The translations under genes and the position numbers were made by a program. The notes beneath the pieces are model-generated. The model was not told where the DNA came from. It made no database searches and saw only the letters and a program-made list of their open reading frames with translations. Positions 24,065 to 32,862 of a stretch of 43,515 bases of DNA are shown piece after piece. The number at the start of each line of letters is the position of its first letter. The first letter of the stretch is position 1. Origin of the DNA: Arthrobacter rhizosphaerae (GTDB lineage: Bacteria; Actinomycetota; Actinomycetes; Actinomycetales; Micrococcaceae); NCBI RefSeq assembly GCF_023062595.1, contig NZ_JALLAN010000025.1:1-43515 (forward strand). The letters are read 5' to 3'.

Positions 24065-24574
24065 ATGGAGAGCAGGGCAAAAGCAGCAGGGCACGCAATT
24101 CACCAGCAGTTGGTTGTCTTCCCGCTGGGGTTGCTCACCGGAGCGGTTGTGTTCGACATCATCGGGCTGGTGCTGAACGACGGGCGCTTCACCACAGCCG
24201 GGTACCTGATGATCGCCGCAGGCGTCCTGATGGGCCTTCTTGCAGCGGTTTTCGGCTTCATCGACTACCTCGCAGTGCCGAACCAGTCCCGCGCCAAGCG
24301 CGTCGGGCGGCTCCACGGGATCGGCAACGCGGTGATGCTGGTGCTGTTCGCGGTCAGCTGGTTGCTCCGAGGCGGCACCCAGAACTATCTGCCCACGACT
24401 TTGCCTTTCGTGCTGGAACTGCTGGCCATTGTCATCGCCACCGGCACGGCCTGGCTGGGTGGCGAGCTGGTCAGCCGGCTGGGAGTCGGGGTGGACGACG
24501 GCGCCAACCTCGACGCTCCCGCCAAACTCACCACCGGCATCTTCCTCAAGCGCGGAGCACGCCGGGCCCACTGA
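24065..24574 (+). CDS. DUF2231 membrane protein
   Basis: A 169-residue protein with four hydrophobic segments (about 17-38, 46-70, 85-105 and 118-140), the DUF2231 signature HAIHQQLVVFPLGLLTGAVVFD, and a C-terminal polar tail. Members of the family are predicted quinone-linked or heme-associated membrane proteins, but no activity is established. ATG 24065 follows GGGAGGCGG; longer frames lack a ribosome site. It lies just upstream of the thiamine-diphosphate enzyme gene on the same strand (63-bp gap), so the two may form an operon. Confidence 0.82.
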   Translation: MESRAKAAGHAIHQQLVVFPLGLLTGAVVFDIIGLVLNDGRFTTAGYLMIAAGVLMGLLAAVFGFIDYLAVPNQSRAKRVGRLHGIGNAVMLVLFAVSWLLRGGTQNYLPTTLPFVLELLAIVIATGTAWLGGELVSRLGVGVDDGANLDAPAKLTTGIFLKRGARRAH

Positions 24575-24637
24575 CCATCCCTCAGCATGCCGGTGCCAAC
24601 CACATCGAAACGCAAGGGCACGAAAGGAAGATTGGCT

Positions 24638-26431
24638 GTGGCTTCACCAACAGTTGGGGACTATCTGCTCGACCGGCTCCGGCAATGGGGAGTGGATAGA
24701 GTCTTCGGTTACCCGGGCGACGGTATCAACGCCATAGTGGCAGCCTTCGGCAAGGCCGAAAACAGCCCGAAATTCATCCAGGCCCGGCACGAGGAGATGT
24801 CCGCCCTGCAAGCCGTTGGCTATGCGAAATTCACTTCCAACGTGGGGGTCTGTGTCGCCACGTCAGGTCCCGGAGCGATCCACTTCCTGAACGGGCTGTA
24901 CGACGCCAAACTCGACCATGTCCCCGTCGTCGCGATCGTTGGCCAGACGGCAAGGAGTGCGATGGGCGGTTCCTTCCAGCAGGAAGTGGACCTGCTGACG
25001 CTGTTCAAGGATGTCGCGTCCGACTACGTCCAGATGGTCACCGTCCCCGAGCAACTGCCCAACGTCCTCGACAGGGCCATCCGCATCGCCGTCTCCCGGC
25101 GAGCGCCCACCGCCATCGTCATCCCCGCCGATGTGCAGGAACTCGACTACACCCCGCCCACACACGCCATGAAGATGGTGCCTTCCAGCCTTGGCTTCCG
25201 GCCGCCGGAAATTCAGCCCGACGTCGAAGCGATCGCAGGAGCCGCCGACCTTCTGAATCAGGGAAAGAAAGTCGCCATGCTGATCGGGCACGGCGCCCGC
25301 GGTGCTGCGGCCGAAGTCCGCGAGGTAGCGGAACTGCTGGGTGCAGGTGTGGCCAAGGCACTGCTCGGCAAGGATTCGCTCCCCGACGACCTGCCCTACG
25401 TCACCGGGTCCATCGGCCTGCTGGGCACCCGGCCAAGCTACGAGATGATGCGCGACTGCGACACCCTGCTGACCGTCGGCTCAAGCTTCCCCTACTCCCA
25501 GTTCATGCCCGAGGCAGGCCAGGCGCGCGGCGTCCAGATCGACATCGACCCGGGCATGATCGGACTCCGCTATCCCTACGAATACAACCTCGTGGGCGAT
25601 GCGGCAGCAACATTGCGGGCGCTGATCCCGCATCTGCAACGAAAGGAAGACCGCTCCTGGCGCGGGGACCTCGAAAAGAAGATCGGCCGTTGGTGGGAAA
25701 CCATGCGTTCAGAGGCCATGGTGGATGCCGAGCCCGTGAACCCCTTGAGGCTCTTCTCCGAGCTCTCCGACCGGTTGCCTGAGAACGCCATTGTCATTGC
25801 AGACTCCGGCTCGTCCGCCAACTGGTACGCCCGCCAGCTGAGGTTCCGCAGCGACACCAGGGGCTCGCTTTCAGGGAGCCTGGCCACCATGGGATGCGCA
25901 GTGCCCTACGCGATCGGGGCCAAATTCGGACACCCGGACCGTCCCGTCATCGCCTTCGCAGGTGACGGGGCAATGCAGATGAACGGGCTCGCGGAGCTCA
26001 TCACCATCCAGCGGTACTGGCAGGAATGGTCCGATCCCCGGCTCATCGTCGCCGTACTGCACAACAACGACCTCAACCACGTCACCTGGGAATTACGGGC
26101 AATGGGCGGGGCCCCCGCCTTCCGCGAATCACAGTCACTTCCCGACGTCGACTATGCGGCTTTCGCCTCCAGCCTCGGGCTGGAAAGCATCACCGTGACC
26201 GCCCCCGAGGAGGTAGGACCTGCCTGGGAAAAGGCACTTACCACTAACCGGCCTACCCTTCTGGATGTGCATACCAATCCCGACATCCCGCCGATTCCCC
26301 CGCACACCACCATGGAGCAGGCAATGAACACGGCGAAGGCCCTGGCCAAGGGCGACACCAGCACGTGGGGCATCATCAAAGAAGGCGTCAAGACCCAGGC
26401 TGGGAAGCTCCTGCCGAACAAGGATTCTTAG
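24638..26431 (+). CDS. thiamine-diphosphate-dependent enzyme (pyruvate oxidase/acetolactate synthase-like)
   Basis: A 597-residue ThDP enzyme with the three usual domains: Pyr-binding (with H51-E52 where E52 activates the cofactor), central domain, and PP domain with GDG (442-444) and NN (476-477) forming the Mg-ThDP site. It belongs to the group of uncharacterised thiamine-pyrophosphate-requiring proteins related to pyruvate oxidase and acetolactate synthase; substrate not known. It lacks obvious FAD-specific extensions visible to me. GTG 24638 is chosen since AAAGGAAG lies seven bases upstream and the family start (MASPTVGDYLLDRL) aligns there; an ATG at 24587 has no ribosome site. The stop overlaps the stop of the convergent downstream gene by three bases. 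Confidence 0.85.
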   Translation: MASPTVGDYLLDRLRQWGVDRVFGYPGDGINAIVAAFGKAENSPKFIQARHEEMSALQAVGYAKFTSNVGVCVATSGPGAIHFLNGLYDAKLDHVPVVAIVGQTARSAMGGSFQQEVDLLTLFKDVASDYVQMVTVPEQLPNVLDRAIRIAVSRRAPTAIVIPADVQELDYTPPTHAMKMVPSSLGFRPPEIQPDVEAIAGAADLLNQGKKVAMLIGHGARGAAAEVREVAELLGAGVAKALLGKDSLPDDLPYVTGSIGLLGTRPSYEMMRDCDTLLTVGSSFPYSQFMPEAGQARGVQIDIDPGMIGLRYPYEYNLVGDAAATLRALIPHLQRKEDRSWRGDLEKKIGRWWETMRSEAMVDAEPVNPLRLFSELSDRLPENAIVIADSGSSANWYARQLRFRSDTRGSLSGSLATMGCAVPYAIGAKFGHPDRPVIAFAGDGAMQMNGLAELITIQRYWQEWSDPRLIVAVLHNNDLNHVTWELRAMGGAPAFRESQSLPDVDYAAFASSLGLESITVTAPEEVGPAWEKALTTNRPTLLDVHTNPDIPPIPPHTTMEQAMNTAKALAKGDTSTWGIIKEGVKTQAGKLLPNKDS

Positions 26432-26823
26432 AACATCAACAGAACGAACCCGGCAAGGGTGCAGACCAGCCCGGTCGCGGTCAGGATCCACCCGATGGTC
26501 ATGACGGTGTTGTCGTCCCGGTGCGGGCCTAGGCTCCATCTGCCGGGGTGGCATACGTCGTAATGGAGCGCCACTTCGCTGCCTGTCTCCAGACCCTTCG
26601 TTTCCTCAGCAGTGAGAAGGGAAAGGTGGGAGGTGTTGTCCCCGTCGGACCAGCGGAAGCCCTTGAACCCGCCGGCTTCGACGACCTCGGCGGTGGTCAC
26701 CGTCCATGGGCAACGACGTCTCGCCAGCATCCAACCAGCGATCAGCAGCGGGATGCCAGGAATGAAGCCCACCCAGGTCATGAGTTCCAGGATGGGACCA
26801 AGAACTTCTGCGGGTCCGGGCAT
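26428..26823 (-). CDS. membrane protein, DUF3592-like
   Basis: A 131-residue protein with an N-terminal hydrophobic segment (about 15-32), a 60-residue exterior or cytosolic beta-domain (VTTAEVVEAGG to VCHPGRWSLGPH) and a C-terminal hydrophobic segment (about 107-130). This two-span layout with a beta-rich middle resembles DUF3592 proteins; family membership is only probable. The open frame continues upstream to 27096, but that part is shadow of the neighbouring divergent region; ATG 26823 is a good start. Its stop overlaps the stop of the ThDP enzyme gene. Confidence 0.65.
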   Translation of the reverse strand: MPGPAEVLGPILELMTWVGFIPGIPLLIAGWMLARRRCPWTVTTAEVVEAGGFKGFRWSDGDNTSHLSLLTAEETKGLETGSEVALHYDVCHPGRWSLGPHRDDNTVMTIGWILTATGLVCTLAGFVLLMF

Positions 26824-26985
26824 GATTCGATCATATCCGTCGATTTTGTTGCAGCCGGACCACAAGATTCGGAGACTTCCTGTCGCCGCCCGGAGCGGCC
26901 TGTTCCGTGGACTCTGCCCTTGAGACGGCAAAGGGACTACGCTTCTGCCCACCGGACGTGCCGTTCCTGACGCCAGGAGGATGCA

Positions 26986-28113
26986 GTGTCTACCTTCCTT
27001 TTCGCAACGCTCGACGCCGGCGGGAACCTGCCGCCCGCCGTCGGCATCGCCCGCGAACTGGTGAGTCTCGGGCACCGCGTGCGTTTCCTCGGCCATCCGC
27101 GGCAGGAGGCCGCCATTACGGCCTCAGGCGCCGAGTTCCAGCCGTACAATCACTCGCCAAGGATGGCACTCGCGGAGCAGCTGCCCACGCTGCAGCAGAT
27201 CTCCATGCTGGTGTCCGTCTTCACCGACGCCGGCATCGCCCAGGACGTAGTGGAGGAAGCCCGGAGGGAACAGGCGGATGTGGTGATCGTGGACTGCCTG
27301 CTGCTGGCTGCCCTCGACGCCGCAGCCAAGGCCGGACTCTTCACCGTGGCGCTGGTGCACAGCTTCTATGCCTTCTTTGATGGCCCGTTCCGCCGGACTC
27401 CGATCACGGCGATGCTGGCACTGCGCGGGTTGGGCCCGCGCCGGGTGATGGGCAAGGCCAACCGCATCCTGGTGTGCGCGGACCGGCAGCTCGATCCGGC
27501 CGGACGCCCAGGCAGGACAGGGGCAGGCGACCAGAACGGGAGGGTGGTGTGGTCAGGAGCAGTGGTCGACGTCGACCGTCCGGCACCCGCTCCCGCCCCC
27601 GGTTCCACGCCGCGCGTGCTGGTCAGCCTGAGCACCACTGCATTCAGCGGGCAGGAGGCGTTTATGCAGAGGGCGCTGGATGCGGTGGCGGATCTGCCGC
27701 TCGACGTGATCCTCACCACCGGACCGGCGATTAACGCCGACAGAATCTGGGCGCCGGCAAACGTCACCGCGCACAGCTATCTGCCGCATCGGGAAGTCAT
27801 GCCGGAGTGCGCTGCCGTGCTCGGACACGGCGGGCACGCCACCACCATGCTCGCGCTGGCTCACAATCTGCCGCTGGTGATCGCCCCGATGCATCCCCTG
27901 CTCGATCAGCGGATGGTAGGCAAGGCAGTGCAGGACGCCGGCGCAGGATTGCTCATCAGGCCTTCGGCCTCAGCGGAGGAAATTGCCGGCGCCCTCCGGA
28001 CGGCTGTGGACTCGGCGAGCCTGCACCTTGGGGCCGCCACCGTGGGGCAGCGGCTCCGGGAGGCCGACGGCGCCCGCACCGGCGCGCTGTTCCTCGCGGA
28101 AATCGCGGGCTAA
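26986..28113 (+). CDS. GT1-family glycosyltransferase (MGT type)
   Basis: A 375-residue GT-B enzyme of the UDP-glycosyltransferase/macrolide-glycosyltransferase family. N-terminal FLFATLDAGGNLPPAVGIARELVSLGHRVRFLG acceptor domain; C-terminal donor domain with the diagnostic AVLGHGGHATTMLALAHNLPLVIAPMHPLLDQ block. It likely glycosylates a small hydrophobic acceptor such as a lipid, carotenoid or macrolide; the acceptor cannot be told. GTG 26986 is chosen: CAGGAGGA precedes it by four bases. No biosynthetic cluster is seen around it. Confidence 0.88.
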   Translation: MSTFLFATLDAGGNLPPAVGIARELVSLGHRVRFLGHPRQEAAITASGAEFQPYNHSPRMALAEQLPTLQQISMLVSVFTDAGIAQDVVEEARREQADVVIVDCLLLAALDAAAKAGLFTVALVHSFYAFFDGPFRRTPITAMLALRGLGPRRVMGKANRILVCADRQLDPAGRPGRTGAGDQNGRVVWSGAVVDVDRPAPAPAPGSTPRVLVSLSTTAFSGQEAFMQRALDAVADLPLDVILTTGPAINADRIWAPANVTAHSYLPHREVMPECAAVLGHGGHATTMLALAHNLPLVIAPMHPLLDQRMVGKAVQDAGAGLLIRPSASAEEIAGALRTAVDSASLHLGAATVGQRLREADGARTGALFLAEIAG

Positions 28114-28181
28114 TATCCGGCCAGGGCGCGCCAAAGGGCGGCAAACCCGCCTCCGAAAAAAATCAGGAATTTCCGCAAGCC

Positions 28182-28207
28182 TGTAAGGATCCGGGGCTGT
28201 CCGGAAA
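28182..28207 (+). promoter_or_regulatory. possible ECF-type promoter upstream of sigma gene
   Basis: TGTAAG (28182-28187) and CGGAAA (28202-28207), 14 bp apart, lie about 60 bp before the sigma gene, where an autoregulatory ECF promoter would be expected. The match to any known ECF promoter is weak. Confidence 0.2.
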
Positions 28208-28265
28208 TATTGAGTAAGCCGGACGCTTTCCGGCAGACAAAGTCTCAGGGTTACGGGGCGGTCCG

Positions 28266-28784
28266 ATGTTGCTGGAGCGGGAAACGGAGTTTGAGGCGCT
28301 GTACAAGGCGCATTACAGCCACGTCTACCACTACATTCTGCGCCGCATCGGAGACCGGGACACTGCACAGGAGCTGACCGCCGATGTCTTCCGGATCGTG
28401 TGGAACCGGCAGGACAGCCTTGAGGGGACGCCAATCCCCTGGCTTCTTGGGATTGCCAGGAACGTCGTGGGAAACGAATACAGGGGCCGGAAGAGGCGGC
28501 AGGAACTCCAGCTGCGTCTGCGGGATTTCGCACTGCACCAGGCTACGCAGCAGGCGTCAGGCACCTCCGATGCCGTTATCGAGGCGCTGGGACGCCTGGC
28601 TTCACGGCACCGGGAGATTCTGATCCTGGTTTTTTGGGACAACCTCAGCACGCCGGAACTGGCCGAATTCCTGGGTTGCAGCGACGGCACGGCCAGCGTG
28701 CGGATCCACAGGGCGAAGAAGGCGTTCGCGAAGACGATGCCTTCGCTTCACGAAGCGAATCTCGAAACGAAAAGGGAGGACTGA
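28266..28784 (+). CDS. ECF RNA polymerase sigma factor
   Basis: A 172-residue ECF sigma factor. Sigma-2 region at about 6-75 with YKAHYSHVYHYILRRIGDRDTAQELTADVF and the promoter-melting/recognition part WLLGIARNVVGNEYRGRKRR; sigma-4 at about 105-160 with LGRLASRHREILILVFWDNLSTPELAEFLGCSDGTASVRIHRAKKAF. Both halves are intact. It stands first in a four-gene set with a membrane protein gene (1 bp further), a degenerate sigma paralogue and a second membrane protein. This points to transmembrane signalling in which the membrane partner holds the sigma factor. Confidence 0.92.
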   Translation: MLLERETEFEALYKAHYSHVYHYILRRIGDRDTAQELTADVFRIVWNRQDSLEGTPIPWLLGIARNVVGNEYRGRKRRQELQLRLRDFALHQATQQASGTSDAVIEALGRLASRHREILILVFWDNLSTPELAEFLGCSDGTASVRIHRAKKAFAKTMPSLHEANLETKRED

Positions 28785-28785
28785 G

Positions 28786-29787
28786 ATGGACCCGCTGGAA
28801 CGGCTCCTGAGGGATGCCAACCCTGTATCCGATACGTCAGATTCTCCGCGCGACCGTGACCAACAGCTGAAAGCGCTGCTGTCGGAACTGCGGAAGGCAG
28901 ACGCTGCTCCGAAGCATGACCGTGCTGCATCTGACGCTGCCGTACGTGACCCTGCCGTACTTGACCCTGTCCGCGGGGGCAACCGTGCCGCGGATGTCCG
29001 GGGAACGGTCGGGCGGCGTGGTGCTCCGCGGCGTCTGATTCCTGTCCTTGCGGTCATGACTGTGGTGCTGGGACTTGCGGCTGCAGGTTTTGGCGCTGCC
29101 GTGAACTGGTTTTCAGACCTCTCGCCAGCCCCGGCAGGCAGCCCTTCCCCGACGTCGACTGCACCGGATGGCTGGCGTCTTGCCGGTTTTGCGCCGAATC
29201 CGGCTGGCTCCGAGACACACATCCACCTGATGGTCGCAGAGGGCTGGGAACTGATCGATTCTCTCCCCGACGATGACTACCCGGCGCGGACTGCCTTCCT
29301 CCACCCCGTTGACCCGTTGCAGCAGGGCCTCGTGCCCCAGATCATGCTCTACTACGGACCCTCTGGACCCCGCTACGATCCGGCAGCTTGCGCCGGCCCG
29401 CAGGAGAGCTTTGTTGAACTGGACAGCTCACCGGTGAACATCCCCTTTGACGCATCCGTGCCGGGAGCAGTGCCACCACGGTTCGTCTATCGGGTCTCGA
29501 CGACCGGCGACCGGGTGGTGGCCTCCTTCGGCATAACCACCCGCCCGCCGTCGACGAGCATCGATCCGTGCAACCAGTATTTCCAGATCCGGGCTGCCCG
29601 CGCCGGGTACCTTTTCTCCTTCTCGAGCTACTCGACATACGTCCAGGGGAATCCTGGCTGGCTATCGCCGGTCCAAAGAACACCGATGGAGTTTTCCTCT
29701 ATGGATGCTGCCCGGGCCTTCCTGGAGACCGACGACTACGCCATCATCAAGCGCACGTTCAGCTCAGTGACCATCAGCGCTCCCTGA
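28786..29787 (+). CDS. single-span membrane protein, probable anti-sigma or signal partner
   Basis: A 333-residue protein with a cytosolic N-terminus of about 85 residues (rich in Asp, Arg and Ala, with repeats of DPAV/DAAV), one hydrophobic segment at about 88-108 and an extracellular domain of about 220 residues with two Cys. Position directly behind the sigma gene and layout match regulatory partners of ECF sigma factors, though the cytosolic part shows no zinc-type ZAS motif (no HxxxCxxC). The extracellular domain (about 130-330) is shared with the protein encoded at 30293-31330. Function unproven. Confidence 0.75.
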   Translation: MDPLERLLRDANPVSDTSDSPRDRDQQLKALLSELRKADAAPKHDRAASDAAVRDPAVLDPVRGGNRAADVRGTVGRRGAPRRLIPVLAVMTVVLGLAAAGFGAAVNWFSDLSPAPAGSPSPTSTAPDGWRLAGFAPNPAGSETHIHLMVAEGWELIDSLPDDDYPARTAFLHPVDPLQQGLVPQIMLYYGPSGPRYDPAACAGPQESFVELDSSPVNIPFDASVPGAVPPRFVYRVSTTGDRVVASFGITTRPPSTSIDPCNQYFQIRAARAGYLFSFSSYSTYVQGNPGWLSPVQRTPMEFSSMDAARAFLETDDYAIIKRTFSSVTISAP

Positions 29788-29840
29788 CCAAACACTCGCA
29801 ACAAACAACACTCGCGACGATTCGTAGCTAGGAGTGCGCC

Positions 29841-30296
29841 ATGAGCGTGCCTGATTCCGGTTTCTCCGGAGAACATGTTGAGCTGTTCCACCGAGTCTCG
29901 GACGTCCTGACCCGCAGGATCGGGGACGGTGACTACGCGCAGATGCTGGTCCTCGACGCCTTCAATGTCGCGTGGCGCAGGGCCCAGGAAGACGACGCCG
30001 AAATCACCTTCTCCTCTCTTCTCGCCCTCGCCATGGGGCCGGCTGCAGTTCTGATGCAGGACGCCGACGCCCGGCCTGCAAAGCATTCGACGGCGGCCGG
30101 TGTCATCGCGTCGCTCAGGCCGCACGACCGCGAGATTCTGAGGATGGTCTATTGGGACCAGCTCAGCATGGCGGAACTGTCTGACTTTCTTGGCTGCACC
30201 ATAGGCCAGGCCGGGCGGCGCCTGGAGCGGGCCTACCGCAAGGCTGAACGCCGGATGCTGCGACTGGAACACTCTTCCAAAAGGGAAGACCGGTGA
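29841..30296 (+). CDS. degenerate sigma-factor-like protein (sigma-4 intact, sigma-2 lost)
   Basis: A 151-residue paralogue of the sigma factor at 28266. Shared: RRIGDGDYAQ early on, and the sigma-4 helix-turn-helix LRPHDREILRMVYWDQLSMAELSDFLGCTIGQAGRRLERAYRKAE. Lost: the core-binding VYHYILRR part is weakened (FHRVSDVLTRR) and the WLLGIARNVVGNEYRGRKRR segment is replaced by an acidic/hydrophobic stretch (EDDAEITFSSLLALAMGPAAVLMQ). It therefore looks unable to open promoters by itself; it may act as a decoy partner for the membrane proteins or as a DNA-binding regulator. The gene overlaps the next (GTGA). ATG 29841 is preceded by TAGGAG. Confidence 0.75.
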   Translation: MSVPDSGFSGEHVELFHRVSDVLTRRIGDGDYAQMLVLDAFNVAWRRAQEDDAEITFSSLLALAMGPAAVLMQDADARPAKHSTAAGVIASLRPHDREILRMVYWDQLSMAELSDFLGCTIGQAGRRLERAYRKAERRMLRLEHSSKREDR

Positions 30297-31330
30297 ACCC
30301 CCTCGAGCAGCGTCTCCACGAGGCTGCACCGCCGGTGGCCAGAGCCCGTTTCCCGCTGGATGTGAAGGCAGAGCTGGAGATGATCCCTCACCGGGCCGAC
30401 GACGTCGAGCTTCTCACCGCGTCACCGCGGCCTAAAGTCCGGACTGCTTTTGGGACACGGCGCAGTGTTAAAGCCGGGCATGGTGCCAAAACCTGGTCCG
30501 GCGTTACAGCGGGGTCAGGCGCACTGGCCCTGCTGCTCGCCATCATGATCGGTGCGGCGCTATGGGTGGTCGCAGCAGCCAATCAGCCTCGTGCGACGTT
30601 CGGCAATGCCGAGGAGGCCGGGATCCAGCCAGGCTTTGAGGCAGCGGAACCTGGGGCAAGCACTCCGGCGTGGCAGTGGGCCGTGGCGTACTCGTCATGG
30701 ACGGACGTGCTTGTGTCCCGGCCGTGGGCGGATGCTTCGGCGGAATTGACCGCCGGCCTTGAGATACCCGCCGAGTGGAAGGTCCGGCGCCACAACATCT
30801 CGCCCGACTATCCTGGGCTCCATTTCACAATCCTCGATCAGGACGCCCTCCCAGTGGCGATGTTCTACTTCGGGCCGGTGCCGGCGGCAGCAGCCTGCAG
30901 ACCGCAGGACAGGCAAGGAACCGAGCTGGAACGCACAGCACTGACTTCAGGTGCTGAACTGCTCGGTCCCGGGTTGGACAAGGAATTCACCTACTCAGTG
31001 TCCGCGGGACCGGAACCCCGGGGATCCTTCGGGCTGCGGCAGGTTTCGCCGTCAGCAGGCCCACAAGCAGGGCCATGCCGCGCGGATCAGACCACAACCG
31101 AGCGTGTTCTCGTGATGGACTTCGGCGATGCTCTGAAGCTCGGGTCTTCGGCAGCATCCCCGCGAAGCACTTATGCCCGTTCCTTCCCGTCAGTTGAGGA
31201 CGCCGGCCGCTATCTGAAATCGGCGGAGTACGGCGCGCTCAAACGGATGTTCACGTCGTTGAAGCTCTCTTTTCCCTCAGGCATGTCCCTGTCCTGGGAG
31301 GTTCCGTCGGCTCCGCGGCGGGATTTCTGA
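30293..31330 (+). CDS. single-span membrane protein, paralogue of 28786-29787 product
   Basis: A 345-residue protein with the same design as the protein at 28786: N-terminal motif NPLEQRLHEAAP (compare DPLERLLRDANP), a cytosolic part of about 70 residues, a hydrophobic segment at about 75-95, and an exterior domain ending with a comparable DAGRYLKSAEYGALKRMFTSLKLS block (compare DAARAFLETDDYAIIKRTFSSVTIS). The start GTG overlaps the stop of the degenerate sigma gene by four bases, so they are translationally coupled. Together the four genes look like a duplicated sigma/membrane-partner module. Confidence 0.78.
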   Translation: MNPLEQRLHEAAPPVARARFPLDVKAELEMIPHRADDVELLTASPRPKVRTAFGTRRSVKAGHGAKTWSGVTAGSGALALLLAIMIGAALWVVAAANQPRATFGNAEEAGIQPGFEAAEPGASTPAWQWAVAYSSWTDVLVSRPWADASAELTAGLEIPAEWKVRRHNISPDYPGLHFTILDQDALPVAMFYFGPVPAAAACRPQDRQGTELERTALTSGAELLGPGLDKEFTYSVSAGPEPRGSFGLRQVSPSAGPQAGPCRADQTTTERVLVMDFGDALKLGSSAASPRSTYARSFPSVEDAGRYLKSAEYGALKRMFTSLKLSFPSGMSLSWEVPSAPRRDF

Positions 31331-31444
31331 CAGCCGCCCGCCACTCCCCCGCCCGTAGTCCAACCATGCGGATCGCTGCTGGGCTAGGCTCACGTTATGA
31401 CGCCTTCCGTCGGCCGCCTGCGGCCTAACGATTAGGGATAACGT

Positions 31445-32413
31445 ATGGACCTGTTTGAAACGATCATGTTTCCGTTCCAGTGGCTGGTGTCCATCATTAT
31501 GGTCGGCTTCCACGAGGGCCTGAGCGCCATCGGAATGCCGCCGGCCAGCGGCTGGACCTGGACGTTCTCCATCATCGGGCTGGTGCTGGTGATCCGCGCG
31601 GCCCTGATCCCGGTGTTCGTCAAACAGATCAAAGCCCAGCGCGGCATGCAGCTCCTGCAGCCCGACCTGAAGAAACTGCAGGACAAGTACAAAGGCAAGA
31701 AGGACCAGCTCTCCCGGCAGGCCATGGCGCAGGAACAGATGGCCCTGTACAAGACGCACGGCACCAACCCGTTCTCGGCCTGCATCCCGCTGCTGATCCA
31801 GATGCCGTTCTTCTTCGCGCTTTTTACGGTGCTCGCCGGCATCAGCCCGGCCAAGCAGGCCGGCGAGGGCATCGGCGCGATGAGCCCGGAGCAGGTGCTG
31901 CAGTTCGACGCATCCACCATCTTCGGCGCTCCGCTGACTATGGCCTTGCTCCACGGCGGAGCCGAGAACATCTCGGTCACCGTCCTGACCATCGTGATGA
32001 TCCTGGCGATGACGGCCACGCAGTTCATCACCCAGAAGCAGATCATGGCCAAGAACATGTCCGAAGAGGCCATGGCCAGTCCGTTCATGCGGCAGCAGAA
32101 AATGCTGCTCTATATCCTGCCGATCGTGTTCGGGGTGGGTGGCATCAACTTCCCCATCGGCGTGCTGATCTACTGGACCACTACCAACCTGTGGACCATG
32201 GGGCAGCAGTTCTTCGTGATCCGCCGGATGCCGACGCCGGGATCCCCCGCCGCGAAGGCCCTCGCCGAGCGCCGTGCCGCCAAGGGCCTTCCGGCATTGC
32301 CCAACCCCGGGAGCAAAAAGGATCCTCACGCAGAGGCCGCGGCCGCAGCGGCCATTGCGCATGCGAAAGGCCAGCGCGTCCAGCCGCACCGGAAGAAGAG
32401 GAAGAAGAAGTAG
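31445..32413 (+). CDS. yidC: YidC/Oxa1-type membrane protein insertase
   Basis: A 322-residue insertase with five hydrophobic segments and family blocks: MQLLQPDLKKLQDKYKGKKDQ, GTNPFSACIPLLIQMPFFFALF, QQKMLLYILPIVFGVGGINFPIGVLIYWTTTNLWTMGQQ. The C-terminus is very basic (HRKKRKKK), as in ribosome-binding Oxa1 tails. It inserts proteins into the cytoplasmic membrane. It is not beside rpmH/rnpA, so it is probably an extra copy and a primary yidC may exist elsewhere. ATG 31445 has a weak ribosome site. The DUF1905 gene starts 3 bp after the stop. Confidence 0.9.
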   Translation: MDLFETIMFPFQWLVSIIMVGFHEGLSAIGMPPASGWTWTFSIIGLVLVIRAALIPVFVKQIKAQRGMQLLQPDLKKLQDKYKGKKDQLSRQAMAQEQMALYKTHGTNPFSACIPLLIQMPFFFALFTVLAGISPAKQAGEGIGAMSPEQVLQFDASTIFGAPLTMALLHGGAENISVTVLTIVMILAMTATQFITQKQIMAKNMSEEAMASPFMRQQKMLLYILPIVFGVGGINFPIGVLIYWTTTNLWTMGQQFFVIRRMPTPGSPAAKALAERRAAKGLPALPNPGSKKDPHAEAAAAAAIAHAKGQRVQPHRKKRKKK

Positions 32414-32416
32414 CAC

Positions 32417-32722
32417 GTGACTGCTGCGTACAAGTTCCGGGGCGAGTTGTGGCATCTTCCCGAGGAAGCCGGGTGGCATTTCGTCACGCTGCCGCAGGAC
32501 CTGGCAGAGCAGCTCAAGGAGGACTCAGCACCCTTCCGCAAGGGCTTCGGTTCGGTAAGGGTCAACGCTTCCATCGACGGGCACCGTTGGTCCACCTCCG
32601 TGTTCCCGGACGCCAAGACCGGCTCCTACCTTCTTCCGGTGAAAAAGGCGGTCAGGACGGCGGCGGGCATCCGCGCCGGAGACGAGGTCGACGTCGAACT
32701 TTCCCTGCTGCTCAGCAGCTGA
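32417..32722 (+). CDS. DUF1905 domain protein
   Basis: A 101-residue protein: YKFRGELWHLPEEAGWHFVTLP at the start and the closing GDEVDVELSL are DUF1905 signatures. Members are small beta-barrel-like proteins of unknown function, often fused or adjacent to YdeI/OmpD-associated-like domains. GTG 32417 follows the yidC stop by 3 bp; the two genes are co-transcribed by position. Confidence 0.85.
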   Translation: MTAAYKFRGELWHLPEEAGWHFVTLPQDLAEQLKEDSAPFRKGFGSVRVNASIDGHRWSTSVFPDAKTGSYLLPVKKAVRTAAGIRAGDEVDVELSLLLSS

Positions 32723-32862
32723 TTTCGTTCCGGGAGGCTTCACCCGCAGCGCTTTCCACCGGCTCTATCCCGCCGCAGTTCACAGGAATACTATGCAGGT
32801 GCGGTGCTGCGTTGATACCGCGCCACGGCGAGTGCCGAAGCAACTTCATGGAAGGACATGTC

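Noticed and set aside
26819..26834. Match of GCATGATTCGATC at 26.8 kb to the first 13 bases of the window
   Set aside because: A short 13-bp match without wider similarity; treated as chance.
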